Assembly (NCBI RefSeq): GCF_010726085.1
Contig: NZ_AP022560.1
Coordinates: forward strand, 2,852,001-2,916,000
DNA: 64,000 nucleotides
Origin: Mycolicibacterium moriokaense
Lineage (GTDB): Bacteria > Actinomycetota > Actinomycetes > Mycobacteriales > Mycobacteriaceae
Reading direction: 5' to 3'
The notes below the pieces were generated by a model. It did no database searches and was not told where the DNA came from. It saw only the letters and a list, made by a program, of their open reading frames with translations. This document shows positions 8,263 through 17,097 of the stretch, piece after piece (within the stretch, counting starts at the first letter, position 1; the number at the start of each line of letters is the position of its first letter). Position numbers and translations under genes: made by a program.

Positions 8263-9323
8263 TGACCATGCAGGAGCCGGCGGCCGTGACTTCCAGGAAA
8301 CGTCTGTGGCGGCGACCCATTGAGTCGTACGGCAAGCTGCGCCTGGGAATCATCGCGGTCGTCGTCATCGCGTTGGCGCTCGGTGGTGCGCTCGGCATCG
8401 GGCGTCTGGGGTTCGGAAAGGACGTCTACATCGCCGAGTTCGCCCAGGCGGCGGGGCTGAGTGTGGGCGATCAGGTGACGGTGGCCGGTGTGCGGGTCGG
8501 TCGCGTCACGAGCATGCGACTCGCCGGCGACCGGGTGGCCGTCGGTCTCGAGATCGATGACGACCTGCCGATGGGTTCGGCCACCCGCGCCTCCATCAAG
8601 CTCACCACGCTGCTCGGCGCGCGGTATGTCGATCTGGCGCCGGCGGGATCGAAACCGCTGTCAGACAAGCGCATTCCACTGTCCAACACCGAAGTGCCCT
8701 ACGATCTGCAGTCCGCGCTGCAGGACGCCACCACGACGTTCGACGCCGTGGACGCCGAGAAGATCGCCCAGTCGATGACGACGTTGTCCACCCAGCTGGC
8801 AGGCGCTCCTGAGGTGCTGCCACAGGCGCTGGACAACATCGAGCACCTTTCGTCGGTGATCGCGTCGCGCCGCGATCAGATCTACGACCTGCTGCGCAGC
8901 ACCGAGCAGGTGGCCAAGCTGCTCGGCAATCAGCAGCGGAGTTTGGGCCTGGTGATGACCCAGGGCCGCGAGGTGCTCGCCGATCTGGCGGCGCGCAAGG
9001 AGCTGGTGGTTCGGCTGATCGACGCCACCACCAAGTTGGTAAATCAGTTGCGGCCCGTGCTGATCGGCGACCGGACGCGTATCGACGAGCTGCTGCACAA
9101 CCTGGAGGGCATGCTCGGCGCGGTGGGCCGCAATGATGCGCTGCTGCGCAGCACCCTGCAGCTGATGCCCGTTACGGTCCGCAACTTCGCCAACGCCACC
9201 GGCAACGGCAACGAGTTCGACTTCACCTCCACCGGCGGCACGATGATCGACTCGTTTGTGTGCGCGATCAGCAGCCGCGCCAAGCAGTTCAACCTGCCGC
9301 CCTACTTCGGGGACTGCAAATGA
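8262..9323 (+). CDS. mceC: Mce family protein, MceC position, operon 1
   Basis: A 353-residue Mce protein. Start ATG 8262 overlaps the mceB stop; an ATG at 8268 is also possible. The anchor is at about residues 24-45 (LGIIAVVVIALALGGALGIG). The MlaD domain shows AGLSVGDQVTVAGVRVGRVT at about 65-84. A helical Mce domain follows, with a C-terminal segment containing CAISSRAKQFNLPPYFGDCK. It lacks the long proline-rich tail of the MceC in the second operon, so the two operons are not recent duplicates. Confidence 0.94.
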   Translation: MTMQEPAAVTSRKRLWRRPIESYGKLRLGIIAVVVIALALGGALGIGRLGFGKDVYIAEFAQAAGLSVGDQVTVAGVRVGRVTSMRLAGDRVAVGLEIDDDLPMGSATRASIKLTTLLGARYVDLAPAGSKPLSDKRIPLSNTEVPYDLQSALQDATTTFDAVDAEKIAQSMTTLSTQLAGAPEVLPQALDNIEHLSSVIASRRDQIYDLLRSTEQVAKLLGNQQRSLGLVMTQGREVLADLAARKELVVRLIDATTKLVNQLRPVLIGDRTRIDELLHNLEGMLGAVGRNDALLRSTLQLMPVTVRNFANATGNGNEFDFTSTGGTMIDSFVCAISSRAKQFNLPPYFGDCK

Positions 9324-10420
9324 CCACGCGAGCGCTGGCGAAGCTGATCGTGGTCCTTGCGATGGTGTGCGGCGCGTGCGGCTGCTCGACTGGGCCGTTC
9401 GGCGCGCAGCCGATGACGATCATCGGGCACTTCGACAGTGCGAGTGGGCTTTACGAGGGCAATGCGGTGTCGATTCTCGGGATGCCGGTCGGCTCGGTCG
9501 AGAAGATCGAGCCGAAGGGCGCATACGTCGAGGTGACGATGCGCGTCGACCCGGGCATCCAGATCCCGGCCGACGCGCAGGCCGTCACCGTGTCGACGTC
9601 GATCCTCACCGACCGGCACGTCGAGTTCACCCCGGTGTATCAGGGCGGTCCCACACTGCGTGACGGTGAGACGCTCGGCCTGGACCGCACCCGTACGCCC
9701 GTCGAGTTCGACCGCGTGCTGGCGATGATCGACAAGCTGGCGGTGCAGCTGCAGGGCGACGGCCACGGATCGGGCCCGGTGGCCGATCTGCTGTCGGTGA
9801 GCGCTGCGATGACCGAGGGGAACGGCGACAAGATCCGATCGGCGCTCGGTGAGTTGTCCAAGGCGCTGAAGATGAGCCAGGAGCGCGGTGCGCCGACCGG
9901 CGACGCGATCACGACCATCGTCACCAATTTGGACAGGCTGACCGCCGCGGCCGTCGAGAACGACCAGACCATCCGTGACTTCGGCTCGTCGATGCGCCAA
10001 CTCAGCGATGTGTTGGCCGCCGAACAGCTCGGCAGCGGATCGACCGGTGCGCAGATCAACCAGATTCTCACCGAGACTGCGGATCTGATCGAGGACAACC
10101 GCGACGCCCTGAAAACGACAACTGCGGGCGCGGAGACGACCACCAAGGCCATCGCTGATTACCGACGCGAGCTCGCCGAGTCGCTGGACGTGGCGCCGAT
10201 GCTGATCGACAACGTCTACAACATGATCGACCACGAGAAGGACGCCATCCGCTCGCACCCCGTGCTCGACAAGGTGGAGCTCAACGGCCAGTTGACCAAG
10301 GAGCTGTGCAACCTGCTGGGTATGAAGCAGCTGGGGTGCACCACGGGGACCGTTCAGGACTTCGGTCCCGATTTCGGACTCACGAGCATGCTGGAGGGAT
10401 TGGCAGGTCTCGGCCCGTGA
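9320..10420 (+). CDS. mceD: Mce family protein, MceD position, operon 1; possible lipoprotein
   Basis: A 366-residue Mce protein that starts with ATG 9320 overlapping the mceC stop by four bases. The N-terminus MTTRALAKLIVVLAMVCGAC is a signal peptide with a cysteine cluster that could act as an imperfect lipobox; usually only MceE in an operon is a lipoprotein. The MlaD domain has ASGLYEGNAVSILGMPVGSV at about residues 40-59. A helical Mce domain and a C-terminus with two cysteines (CNLLGMKQLGCTTG) follow. Confidence 0.93.
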   Translation: MTTRALAKLIVVLAMVCGACGCSTGPFGAQPMTIIGHFDSASGLYEGNAVSILGMPVGSVEKIEPKGAYVEVTMRVDPGIQIPADAQAVTVSTSILTDRHVEFTPVYQGGPTLRDGETLGLDRTRTPVEFDRVLAMIDKLAVQLQGDGHGSGPVADLLSVSAAMTEGNGDKIRSALGELSKALKMSQERGAPTGDAITTIVTNLDRLTAAAVENDQTIRDFGSSMRQLSDVLAAEQLGSGSTGAQINQILTETADLIEDNRDALKTTTAGAETTTKAIADYRRELAESLDVAPMLIDNVYNMIDHEKDAIRSHPVLDKVELNGQLTKELCNLLGMKQLGCTTGTVQDFGPDFGLTSMLEGLAGLGP

Positions 10421-10440
10421 TGAAGCCCGTGATGAAGCCC
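10417..10440 (+). repeat. Two tandem 12-bp repeats at the mceE start
   Basis: GTGATGAAGCCC occurs twice in a row (10417-10428 and 10429-10440), followed by ATGACG. The result is three in-frame ATG codons (10420, 10432, 10441), each read as MKP, MKP and MTI. The number of repeats can change by slippage without breaking the frame. Confidence 0.85.
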
Positions 10441-11673
10441 ATGACGATTGTGCGCAGATTACTTGCGGCGCTGTGCCTGACAGCAGCTCTGGGAGGCTGC
10501 TCGATGGGCCTGGACCGGATCCCGTTGCCCGCGCCGTCCGTCGGCGAGGACACCTACGAGATCAGCGCCACGTTCGCGAATGCCCTGAATCTGCCTGCCA
10601 AGGCCAAGGTGCGATTGTCGGGCGCCGACGTCGGTGAGGTCGAGTCGATGACGGCCCGCAACTACACCGCCGTGGTGAGCATGCGGATCGCGTCGGATGT
10701 TCAGATCCCTTCCGGCACAAAGGCAGAACTGCGCTCGGCCACCCCGCTGGGCGACATCTTCGTCGCGCTGACACCACCTCCCGGTGCGTCCGCGGCGACG
10801 CCGGCGTTGGCGCCGGGTGCCGTGCTCCCGTTGGACTCCACCGCGTCGGCCGCGTCGGTGGAGGACGTGCTGAGCACCGCGGCGGTCCTCGTGAACGGCG
10901 GTGCGATCCGCAACCTGACGCGGGTGATCAACGGCATGGGGCACGCCGTCGGCGGCAAGGGTGAGGACCTGAACAAGTTCGTCGATGAGTCCACCCGACT
11001 GATCCAGAGCCTCTCGGCGCGTTCGGATTCCATCAAGCGTGCGTTGACTCAAACAGGAGATCTGGCCGAGACGATGGCCGCGCGGCAGCAGTCGATCGAC
11101 GCGGCCGTCGAGGCGGCGGGTCCCGCTCTGGGTGCCGTCGCCGAGAACACCAACCGGATCATCGACCTCATCGTGCAGGTCAACCGGATCACCCTGCAGC
11201 TGGCAAAGTTCCCGTCGGTGCGTGGCGAGGAATCACGCAGCATGATGGCCGACCTCAACCGGCTGTCCGAGGGTCTCAACGACGCGTCGACGGCTCCCGG
11301 AGCGTCGCTGGCCAACTTCAACCGGCTGTTCGGCCCGGTTCTCAAGACGACGAACTCGACCGCGGCGAACGTCGAGATCGACCTCGCCGACCTCGCCGTC
11401 GGCGCATTCGCCGATCCGCACCACCCCGCCGATCCGGGTAGCCGCGGACCGGGCCGGGAGGACTTCCGCAACCTGGTCGGCAGCATTTCCTACGAACTGT
11501 TGATGGTGCGCAACAAGTTCTGGGGTCCGCCGACTGCGCCGCCGGGAGTTGTGCCGCCGCCCAACCTGATCGGTCCGAACCCCGGCAATCTGACGCCAGC
11601 CCCGCCACCGCCAGGGCTGGAACCGCCCCCACCGACAGCCCCGCCGGGCGCCACGTTGGAGGGCACGCCGTGA
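10420..11673 (+). CDS. mceE: Mce family lipoprotein, MceE position, operon 1
   Basis: A 417-residue Mce lipoprotein (LprK-like). The signal peptide ends in the lipobox LGGC (LCLTAALGGCSM), so the mature protein should be lipid-anchored. The MlaD domain has ALNLPAKAKVRLSGADVGEV at about residues 52-71. A helical Mce domain follows and the last 50 residues are rich in proline (PPAPPPPGLEPPPPTAPPG). The start at 10420 overlaps the mceD stop; starts at 10432 or 10441 are equally possible because of a tandem repeat and still leave a full signal peptide. Confidence 0.94.
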   Translation: MKPVMKPMTIVRRLLAALCLTAALGGCSMGLDRIPLPAPSVGEDTYEISATFANALNLPAKAKVRLSGADVGEVESMTARNYTAVVSMRIASDVQIPSGTKAELRSATPLGDIFVALTPPPGASAATPALAPGAVLPLDSTASAASVEDVLSTAAVLVNGGAIRNLTRVINGMGHAVGGKGEDLNKFVDESTRLIQSLSARSDSIKRALTQTGDLAETMAARQQSIDAAVEAAGPALGAVAENTNRIIDLIVQVNRITLQLAKFPSVRGEESRSMMADLNRLSEGLNDASTAPGASLANFNRLFGPVLKTTNSTAANVEIDLADLAVGAFADPHHPADPGSRGPGREDFRNLVGSISYELLMVRNKFWGPPTAPPGVVPPPNLIGPNPGNLTPAPPPPGLEPPPPTAPPGATLEGTP

Positions 11674-12920
11674 GGCTGGTCTTAAACGCGTTGCGGTGGG
11701 CGAAATTGCGCCGCTTGGGGCTGTCGGCCTTCGCGCTGGCGTTGATGTTCGTCGTCGGGGTGGTGTACCTGACGTTCGGCACGCTGCGCTTCGATCCGAT
11801 CAGCACTGACGCCCTGGTTCGCGTCCACCTCGAGCAGACCGGCGGTCTGCTGCCGGGCCAGGATGTGACGCTGCGCGGCGTGCCGGTGGGTCGTGTGCGT
11901 TCGATCGAGCTGTCCGACACCGGCGCGGTGGCTGTGGCGGCGATCCGCCCCGGTATCCGGATTCCCGCCGACACCGAGGCGAGGGTGTCGGCGCTGTCGC
12001 CGGCCGGTGAGCAGTACCTCGATTTCCGTGCCGACCACAACGACGGGCCCTACCTCGCCGACGGTGCCGTAATCGCCAGTGACCGAACGCGAACGCCGGT
12101 GACGCTGGCCAAGCTGCTCGGCGATCTGGACGGCACGCTGTCGCAGGTCGACCCGGCACGACTGTCTGCCGTCCTCGACGAACTGCGGGTCGGCCCGGAG
12201 GGGGCGGACAAGCTCGCCGCCATTCTCGACGGCGGCACGTTCCTGGTGTCGACGCTGGATTCGGTTCTGCCTCAAACGGTCAGCCTGATCCGCAACAGCA
12301 AGGTGGTGGCGTCGACGGTGCGCGACGTCAGCCCGGGCATGGCCACGACATCGGCGGACCTGTCGACGATCCTCGGCGGCGTCGAGCGCATGGATGGTGG
12401 GTATCGGACCCTGCTGGACCGCGGCCCCGAGGCGTTCTCCGGCATCGACGCCGTCATCGCCGACAACTCGACGACGATGGTGCAGTTGCTCGGCAACCTG
12501 ACCACGGCCTCGCAACTGTTCTATCAGCGGGTGCCTGCCCTGCAGGAGTTCTTCTTCCCGCAGTACCGCACCGGTTCGGCCCTCGAGGCGGTCGGCAGTA
12601 CTTTCCGCGACGGTGGGGTGTGGGGGGCGGTCAGCCTGTATTCGCGGTACGGCTGTGACTACAACCTGCCGAAGGCGCCGCCGACGCTGACCGACTTCCC
12701 CGAGCCGTTCCTGTACACGTACTGCCCGAATCCGGACCCGAAATATCTTGTGCGCGGCGCGCGCAACGCCCCGCGGCCGCCCGGTGACGACACCGCGGGC
12801 CCGCCGCCCGGTGCGCATCCGCTGCAGCGAGCGGATCCCGTTCCGGTCGGTCCGCTCACGATTCCGACGCCGTTCGGCGGCCCCTTCCTCCCGCTACCTC
12901 CGCCACCGAGTGGTCCGTGA
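11670..12920 (+). CDS. mceF: Mce family protein, MceF position, operon 1
   Basis: A 416-residue Mce protein starting with GTG 11670 overlapping the mceE stop. The membrane anchor is at about residues 15-36 (LGLSAFALALMFVVGVVYLT). The MlaD domain contains TGGLLPGQDVTLRGVPVGRV at about 53-72. Helical Mce domain, then a proline-rich end that finishes FLPLPPPPSGP. It closes the set of six Mce proteins. A 55-bp gap then separates it from the Mce-associated gene. Confidence 0.95.
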   Translation: MRLVLNALRWAKLRRLGLSAFALALMFVVGVVYLTFGTLRFDPISTDALVRVHLEQTGGLLPGQDVTLRGVPVGRVRSIELSDTGAVAVAAIRPGIRIPADTEARVSALSPAGEQYLDFRADHNDGPYLADGAVIASDRTRTPVTLAKLLGDLDGTLSQVDPARLSAVLDELRVGPEGADKLAAILDGGTFLVSTLDSVLPQTVSLIRNSKVVASTVRDVSPGMATTSADLSTILGGVERMDGGYRTLLDRGPEAFSGIDAVIADNSTTMVQLLGNLTTASQLFYQRVPALQEFFFPQYRTGSALEAVGSTFRDGGVWGAVSLYSRYGCDYNLPKAPPTLTDFPEPFLYTYCPNPDPKYLVRGARNAPRPPGDDTAGPPPGAHPLQRADPVPVGPLTIPTPFGGPFLPLPPPPSGP

Positions 12921-12975
12921 CGCCCATGGACCGTTCCCTCGAGACCGACGCCGAAACTGCTGAAAGGAGCAGACG

Positions 12976-13602
12976 ATGACCAGCAGAGAACAGGTGTTGA
13001 CACTGGACGCTACCGACGAGGACCTGGAAGAGAAGGCCGATGCCAAAGATGCCGAGTCGGAAGGCGGCGCGGAAGCGACTGAGTCCGAATCGGATTCGCG
13101 GCGGCGGCGGTGGCTGCGCCGACCCACTCGTAAGACCGTGGCGCTCGCGCTGGGTGCTGTACTTCTGGTCGGCTCGCTGGCCACTACCGCGGTGCTGGCC
13201 GTAGATCTGCATCGGGAGCGGACCGTTGCCGACGCTGGGCAGCAGGCGCTGGCCGCGGCGCAGCAGTATGCCGTCATCCTGACCAGTGTGGACGCCGCCA
13301 AGCTCGACAGTAACTTCGCCGCGGTACTGGATGGGGCGACCGGCGAGTTCAAGCGCATGTACGGCGAGTCCAGCAGTCAGCTCAAACAGGTGCTGATCGA
13401 CAACAAGGCCAAGGCGGACGGCAAGGTCGTCGCGGCGGGCATCAAGTCGGCGACGGCGGACAAGGTCGAGGTGATGTTGTTCCTCGATCAGTCGGTCACC
13501 AATGCGCTCAATCCCGAACCGCGCCTTGATCGCAACCGCATCATCATGACGATGGAGAAGGTCGACGGCCGCTGGCTGGCCAGTGATGTCGTGCTGCCGT
13601 GA
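12976..13602 (+). CDS. Mce-associated membrane protein (Mam/Mas type)
   Basis: A 208-residue protein with an acidic, low-complexity N-terminus (residues 1-45), one transmembrane helix at about 55-78 (TVALALGAVLLVGSLATTAV) and a C-terminal extracytoplasmic domain related to the NTF2-like fold of Mce-associated proteins. ATG 12976 follows a strong ribosome site (GAAAGGAG, 7 bases upstream). Mce-associated proteins of Mycobacterium tuberculosis operons occupy the same place after mceF; they are thought to stabilise the Mce complex. The stop overlaps the start of the next gene by four bases. Confidence 0.85.
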   Translation: MTSREQVLTLDATDEDLEEKADAKDAESEGGAEATESESDSRRRRWLRRPTRKTVALALGAVLLVGSLATTAVLAVDLHRERTVADAGQQALAAAQQYAVILTSVDAAKLDSNFAAVLDGATGEFKRMYGESSSQLKQVLIDNKAKADGKVVAAGIKSATADKVEVMLFLDQSVTNALNPEPRLDRNRIIMTMEKVDGRWLASDVVLP

Positions 13603-14333
13603 GCCGGCACCTGCGGTGGGCCGCTGCGCTTCTCGGCGTTCTGCTCCTGGCGCCGGTCGTCGGCACGCCGCCCGTCGCGGGGGCTGACAACGTATCCAAC
13701 GGCCTCAGCTACACGGTCGTCCCGGACGTGCGCGCCGGCACCAGCCCGCAAGGCCCAGGCGAATGGACGGTGAACTACGAGAGGCTCGCGGGCGGCGACC
13801 CTGCGGTCACCGATGCGATCAACCGGATCCTCGACGACGAGGCCAACGGTCAGGTGTGGCTGTTCGCCGCCAGCGCCAGCAAGAGTTCGCCATGGACGTT
13901 CAATACCCAGGGCAGGTTGCAGTTCCGGCCGATGACCATCTCGGAACTGTGGCAGGGCCAGTACAACGCCGTCGAACTGCCGAACATGCCCGTCGACACC
14001 GTCGCCACGCGGGTGTTCGACTCGCGCAGCGGAATTCAGATCGTGTGGTCGAACCTCTTCGTCGACGAGCAGGCCGGGCTGACGCGGTTGGGCGAACTGA
14101 CCAAGCAGATCCTGCCCGCCACCTACCCGACACCGCCGCTTGGTGGTTGGGGGGAGTACTACGCGGGGTGGGCACCGATCGAACGCAACTTCCGCTTCTG
14201 GATTCCGAGCGATACGGGCATCCAGATGTACTTTCCCGAAGGACAATTCGGCAGGGAAGTGCGAACGATCACCATCCCCTGGGAGGCGGTGAAGGATCTG
14301 ATCGACCCCGTGTTCGCGCCGATCACCAGTTGA
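13599..14333 (+). CDS. Secreted MPT64/DUF3298-like protein
   Basis: A 244-residue protein with a cleavable signal peptide (residues 1-28, WAAALLGVLLLAPVVGTPPV then AGA). The mature part contains TRVFDSRSGIQIVWSNLFVD and GWGEYYAGWAPIERNFRFWI followed by PEGQFGRE, the pattern of the RsiV/DUF3298 domain that is also found in the mycobacterial secreted antigen MPT64. Start GTG 13599 is coupled to the Mce-associated gene, so it may be an extra secreted part of this operon. Function unknown; the family link is by pattern only. Confidence 0.65.
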   Translation: MSRHLRWAAALLGVLLLAPVVGTPPVAGADNVSNGLSYTVVPDVRAGTSPQGPGEWTVNYERLAGGDPAVTDAINRILDDEANGQVWLFAASASKSSPWTFNTQGRLQFRPMTISELWQGQYNAVELPNMPVDTVATRVFDSRSGIQIVWSNLFVDEQAGLTRLGELTKQILPATYPTPPLGGWGEYYAGWAPIERNFRFWIPSDTGIQMYFPEGQFGREVRTITIPWEAVKDLIDPVFAPITS

Positions 14334-14748
14334 GCACGTCGTCGGGTCCACCGGGATTGCAGCCCGCGTTCTGCATCATGATGCTGGAAACGACCGGTCG
14401 CCAGGGCTCCAGGTTCCAGGTTCCGACCTTGCCGGGGTTGGTGAACGAGGAAAGCTGCCAGTAGCACATGAATTGGTTCTGCATGGACAGCGTGTTGGCA
14501 TCGGGTGCGTGCTCGAGCAGCTCGGCCCACGCGTCGTAGCTCTGCGCACCGTTGGTGAAGGGACCGGATCCGGCCCATCCCCACGGGGTGGGGTAGATCC
14601 GCAGGGTGGCCCGATCGCCGTGGTACTCCCAGACGGTGTGGTCGATGTAGTCGGGGGATCCCGGCGGCCTGGCGTGGGCGGGTGCGGAGCTCAGGAGAAC
14701 CGCACCGGCCGCCACCGCCGCGGCAAGTCGAACTATCCGACCGGCCAT
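14323..14748 (-). CDS. Secreted DUF2599-like protein
   Basis: A 141-residue secreted protein. The start chosen is ATG 14748, which begins a clean signal peptide (MAGRIVRLAAAVAAGAVLL, cleaved after AHA). The mature part has two cysteines (in MCYWQLS and NAGCNPG) and the tract GTWNLEPWRPVVSSIMMQNA, which matches the WNLE-containing core of DUF2599 proteins common in mycobacteria. Function unknown. It overlaps the aldehyde dehydrogenase stop by 16 bp, so it is probably translated from the same transcript, and its 3' end overlaps the convergent secreted-protein gene by 11 bp. Confidence 0.7.
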   Translation of the reverse strand: MAGRIVRLAAAVAAGAVLLSSAPAHARPPGSPDYIDHTVWEYHGDRATLRIYPTPWGWAGSGPFTNGAQSYDAWAELLEHAPDANTLSMQNQFMCYWQLSSFTNPGKVGTWNLEPWRPVVSSIMMQNAGCNPGGPDDVLNW

Positions 14749-16205
14749 TGAAGCGCCTTGTGCTGTAGGTACTCCGCGAGCCCGTGCTCGCCGAACTCCC
14801 GACCGATACCGCTGTGTTTGTACCCACCGAAGGGTGCACTCGGGTTCAGCCCGCCGCCACCGCCGTTGATGATCACCGTGCCGGTGCGCAACCGGCGTCC
14901 CACCGCCACCGCTCGGAGCGGGTCGGCCGACCACACGCCACCGGCCAGGCCGTAGCGGCTGTCGTTCGCCAGCCGCACCGCTTCGTCGTCGTCGCTGAAC
15001 GGAATGACCACACCGACCGGGCCGAAGAACTCGTCCTGCGCGATGCGCATCGAATTGTCCACCCCGACGAACAGCGTCGGTTCGACGAAATAACCGCGTT
15101 CGAGTTGTGCGGGACGCTTACCGCCGAACGCGATTTGGGCGCCTTCCTCCACCCCGGTTGCGATCAGCGACTCCACGCGCTGGCGTTGCACGTCGCGGAT
15201 CAGCGGACCCATCATCGTCGCCGGATCGGACGGGTCGCCCACGCTGATGAATCCCAGCACACCGGCGATCCGGGCAACCAGCTCGTCGTGTAGTGACTGA
15301 TGCACCAGGATCCGGGTCAGCAGCGCGCAACCCTGGCCGGCGTGGGTGACGATGCCCGCGAGCACGCTCTCCATCACCTTGTCGAGGTCGGCGTCGTCGA
15401 GGATGATGTTCGCCGACTTGCCGCCGAGTTCGAGAACCACCTTCTTCAGGGAATCGGCGGCCTGCGTGTACACCTTGCGCCCCACCGCATCCGAGCCCGT
15501 GAAGCTGACCAGATCGACCCCGGGGTGGGTGGTCAGCGCCTCACCCTCGGTGATGTCGCCGGTCACGATGTTGAGCACACCGGGCGGCAGGCCGGCGGCC
15601 TCGGCGATCTCGCCGAGCACCAGCGCCTCCAGCGGCGTGTACGGCGACGGCTTGAGCACAGCGGTACACCCGGCGGCCAGCGCGGGGCCGACCTTGGCGA
15701 GGTTGAGCAGGAATGGGAAGTTGAACGGGGTGATGAGCGCGGCCACGCCGTACGGTTCGCGCACCACCATGCCGTGGCCGATGCCGTGACCCATGACTGG
15801 GCGCACCGGCGGCTCGAAATCGAACTGGGGCAATACCCGGTTGGTCAGGTCGTGGAAGTGGTCGATCGGGGTGCCGACCTGCAGCATCTCGGCGAGCATG
15901 CGGGTCGAGCCGGCCTCGGTGACGTTCAGCTCGATGAGGTCGGCTCGGCGACGGCTGAGTTCGTCCGCCATCGCAGCCAGGATGCGGCCCCGCTCGGCGG
16001 GACTCATCGTCGGCCACGGTCCTTCGTCGAAGGCCTTGCGCGCCGCGGTGACCGCCGCGTCGATGTCGGCGACTGACGCCTGCGGCACCTCGGCGATGAC
16101 TTCTTCGGTCGCCGGGTTGACCACCGTGACGGTGTCGCCGCCGGTACCCGACGTCCAGCCGCCGTCGATGAACAAGCCTCTCGTGGAGACTGTCGTCGCT
16201 GTCAC
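14733..16205 (-). CDS. NAD(P)-dependent aldehyde dehydrogenase
   Basis: A 490-residue ALDH-superfamily enzyme that oxidises an aldehyde to an acid. It has the ELGGKSANIILDDADLD tract with the general-base Glu, FTGSDAVGRKV for cofactor binding and HAGQGCALLTRI with the catalytic Cys; EFFGPVGVVIPF is near the end. The open frame extends further upstream, but GTG 16205 is the likely start because AGGAGG lies 6 bases before it and family length fits. It is divergent from the GntR gene at 16288 with motif site 2 between. In a retro-aldol pathway it could oxidise the released aldehyde (inference). Confidence 0.92.
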   Translation of the reverse strand: MTATTVSTRGLFIDGGWTSGTGGDTVTVVNPATEEVIAEVPQASVADIDAAVTAARKAFDEGPWPTMSPAERGRILAAMADELSRRRADLIELNVTEAGSTRMLAEMLQVGTPIDHFHDLTNRVLPQFDFEPPVRPVMGHGIGHGMVVREPYGVAALITPFNFPFLLNLAKVGPALAAGCTAVLKPSPYTPLEALVLGEIAEAAGLPPGVLNIVTGDITEGEALTTHPGVDLVSFTGSDAVGRKVYTQAADSLKKVVLELGGKSANIILDDADLDKVMESVLAGIVTHAGQGCALLTRILVHQSLHDELVARIAGVLGFISVGDPSDPATMMGPLIRDVQRQRVESLIATGVEEGAQIAFGGKRPAQLERGYFVEPTLFVGVDNSMRIAQDEFFGPVGVVIPFSDDDEAVRLANDSRYGLAGGVWSADPLRAVAVGRRLRTGTVIINGGGGGLNPSAPFGGYKHSGIGREFGEHGLAEYLQHKALQWPVG

Positions 16206-16232
16206 AGAAGTCCTCCTAGGTAACCGTCGATG

Positions 16233-16247
16233 AGTAAGCTGAATTAG
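16233..16247 (+). promoter_or_regulatory. Shared 15-bp cluster motif, site 2
   Basis: AGTAAGCTGAATTAG in the 82-bp gap between the divergent aldehyde dehydrogenase and GntR genes. It includes TAAGCT, a fit to the TANNNT -10 pattern pointing to the GntR gene. It is the least conserved of the six sites in the central AYACT part. Confidence 0.45.
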
Positions 16248-16287
16248 ATGTTTTGGTGGGGGATTCGGCGAACAGGGTGGGAGCGAC

Positions 16288-17082
16288 ATGGAACTGGCGG
16301 GACGCGGCGACCGCTCGTCGAAGCTGGTTCGCGCGCCTAAGACGGCTGAGCTCATCGCAGACCACCTGCGTAGCAACATCGTCCGCGGTGTCCTCAAGAA
16401 GGGCGATGCGCTGCCCACCGAGGTGGAGTTGGTGCGTCAGTTCGGGGTGTCCCGGCCCACCCTGCGCGAGGCCTTCCGGATCCTCGAGAGCGAGTCGCTG
16501 ATCGTGGTGCGTCGCGGTTCGCGCGGCGGCGTGCTGGTGTCCTCGCCCGAAACTGCGGTCGCCGCACGTGACTTCGGGCTGCTGCTGCAGATGTCGAAGA
16601 CCACGCTGGCCGACGTGTACGAGGCGCGCAAGGTGTTCGAACCGGCCGCCGCCGAACTGCTGGCCAAGCGGGCCGGACCCGACGACATCGCCGAATTGCG
16701 TTCCACGGCATCGACATTGGCGGCGCTGATCGACGACGGCCCCGAACAGGCCGACTTCGGTGAGTGGACGGCGGTCGTCTTCCGCTTTCACGATGTCATC
16801 CTCGACCGCTCGGGCAACAACACCATGGCGCTGGTCGGTGCGGTGTTGCGGGAGGTGATCACCAAGCACATGGACCGTGCGGTAACTTCCGCCACCGATC
16901 CCGTGGCCATCGTGAAGCAGTTCAAGCAGACGTTGCGCACCTTCGAGAAGTTCATCGCTCTGGTCGAAGACGGTGACGCTGCCGGAGCCAGGGAGCTCTG
17001 GACCGCGCACATGAATCGCGCCGGCCGCCAGATGCTCTGGGGCGAGCTGGGGAACGAGACGGTCATCGACCTCTACCGCTGA
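16288..17082 (+). CDS. GntR/FadR-family transcriptional regulator
   Basis: A 264-residue regulator. An N-terminal winged helix at about residues 17-85 has the GntR signature GDALPTEVELVRQFGVSRPT, and the C-terminal all-helical FCD domain at about 100-245 probably binds an acyl-CoA or acid effector. ATG 16288 follows GGGAG. It is divergent from an aldehyde dehydrogenase and sits inside the catabolic cluster, so it is a good candidate for the protein that binds the repeated motif and for self-regulation via site 2. The other candidate is the double GntR at 23792. Confidence 0.92.
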   Translation: MELAGRGDRSSKLVRAPKTAELIADHLRSNIVRGVLKKGDALPTEVELVRQFGVSRPTLREAFRILESESLIVVRRGSRGGVLVSSPETAVAARDFGLLLQMSKTTLADVYEARKVFEPAAAELLAKRAGPDDIAELRSTASTLAALIDDGPEQADFGEWTAVVFRFHDVILDRSGNNTMALVGAVLREVITKHMDRAVTSATDPVAIVKQFKQTLRTFEKFIALVEDGDAAGARELWTAHMNRAGRQMLWGELGNETVIDLYR

Positions 17083-17097
17083 CACCACTGACACAAT

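Noticed and set aside
14733..16418. A 561-residue open frame for the aldehyde dehydrogenase
   Set aside because: The extra N-terminus overlaps the divergent GntR gene and has no ALDH similarity; GTG 16205 has AGGAGG and gives normal length.
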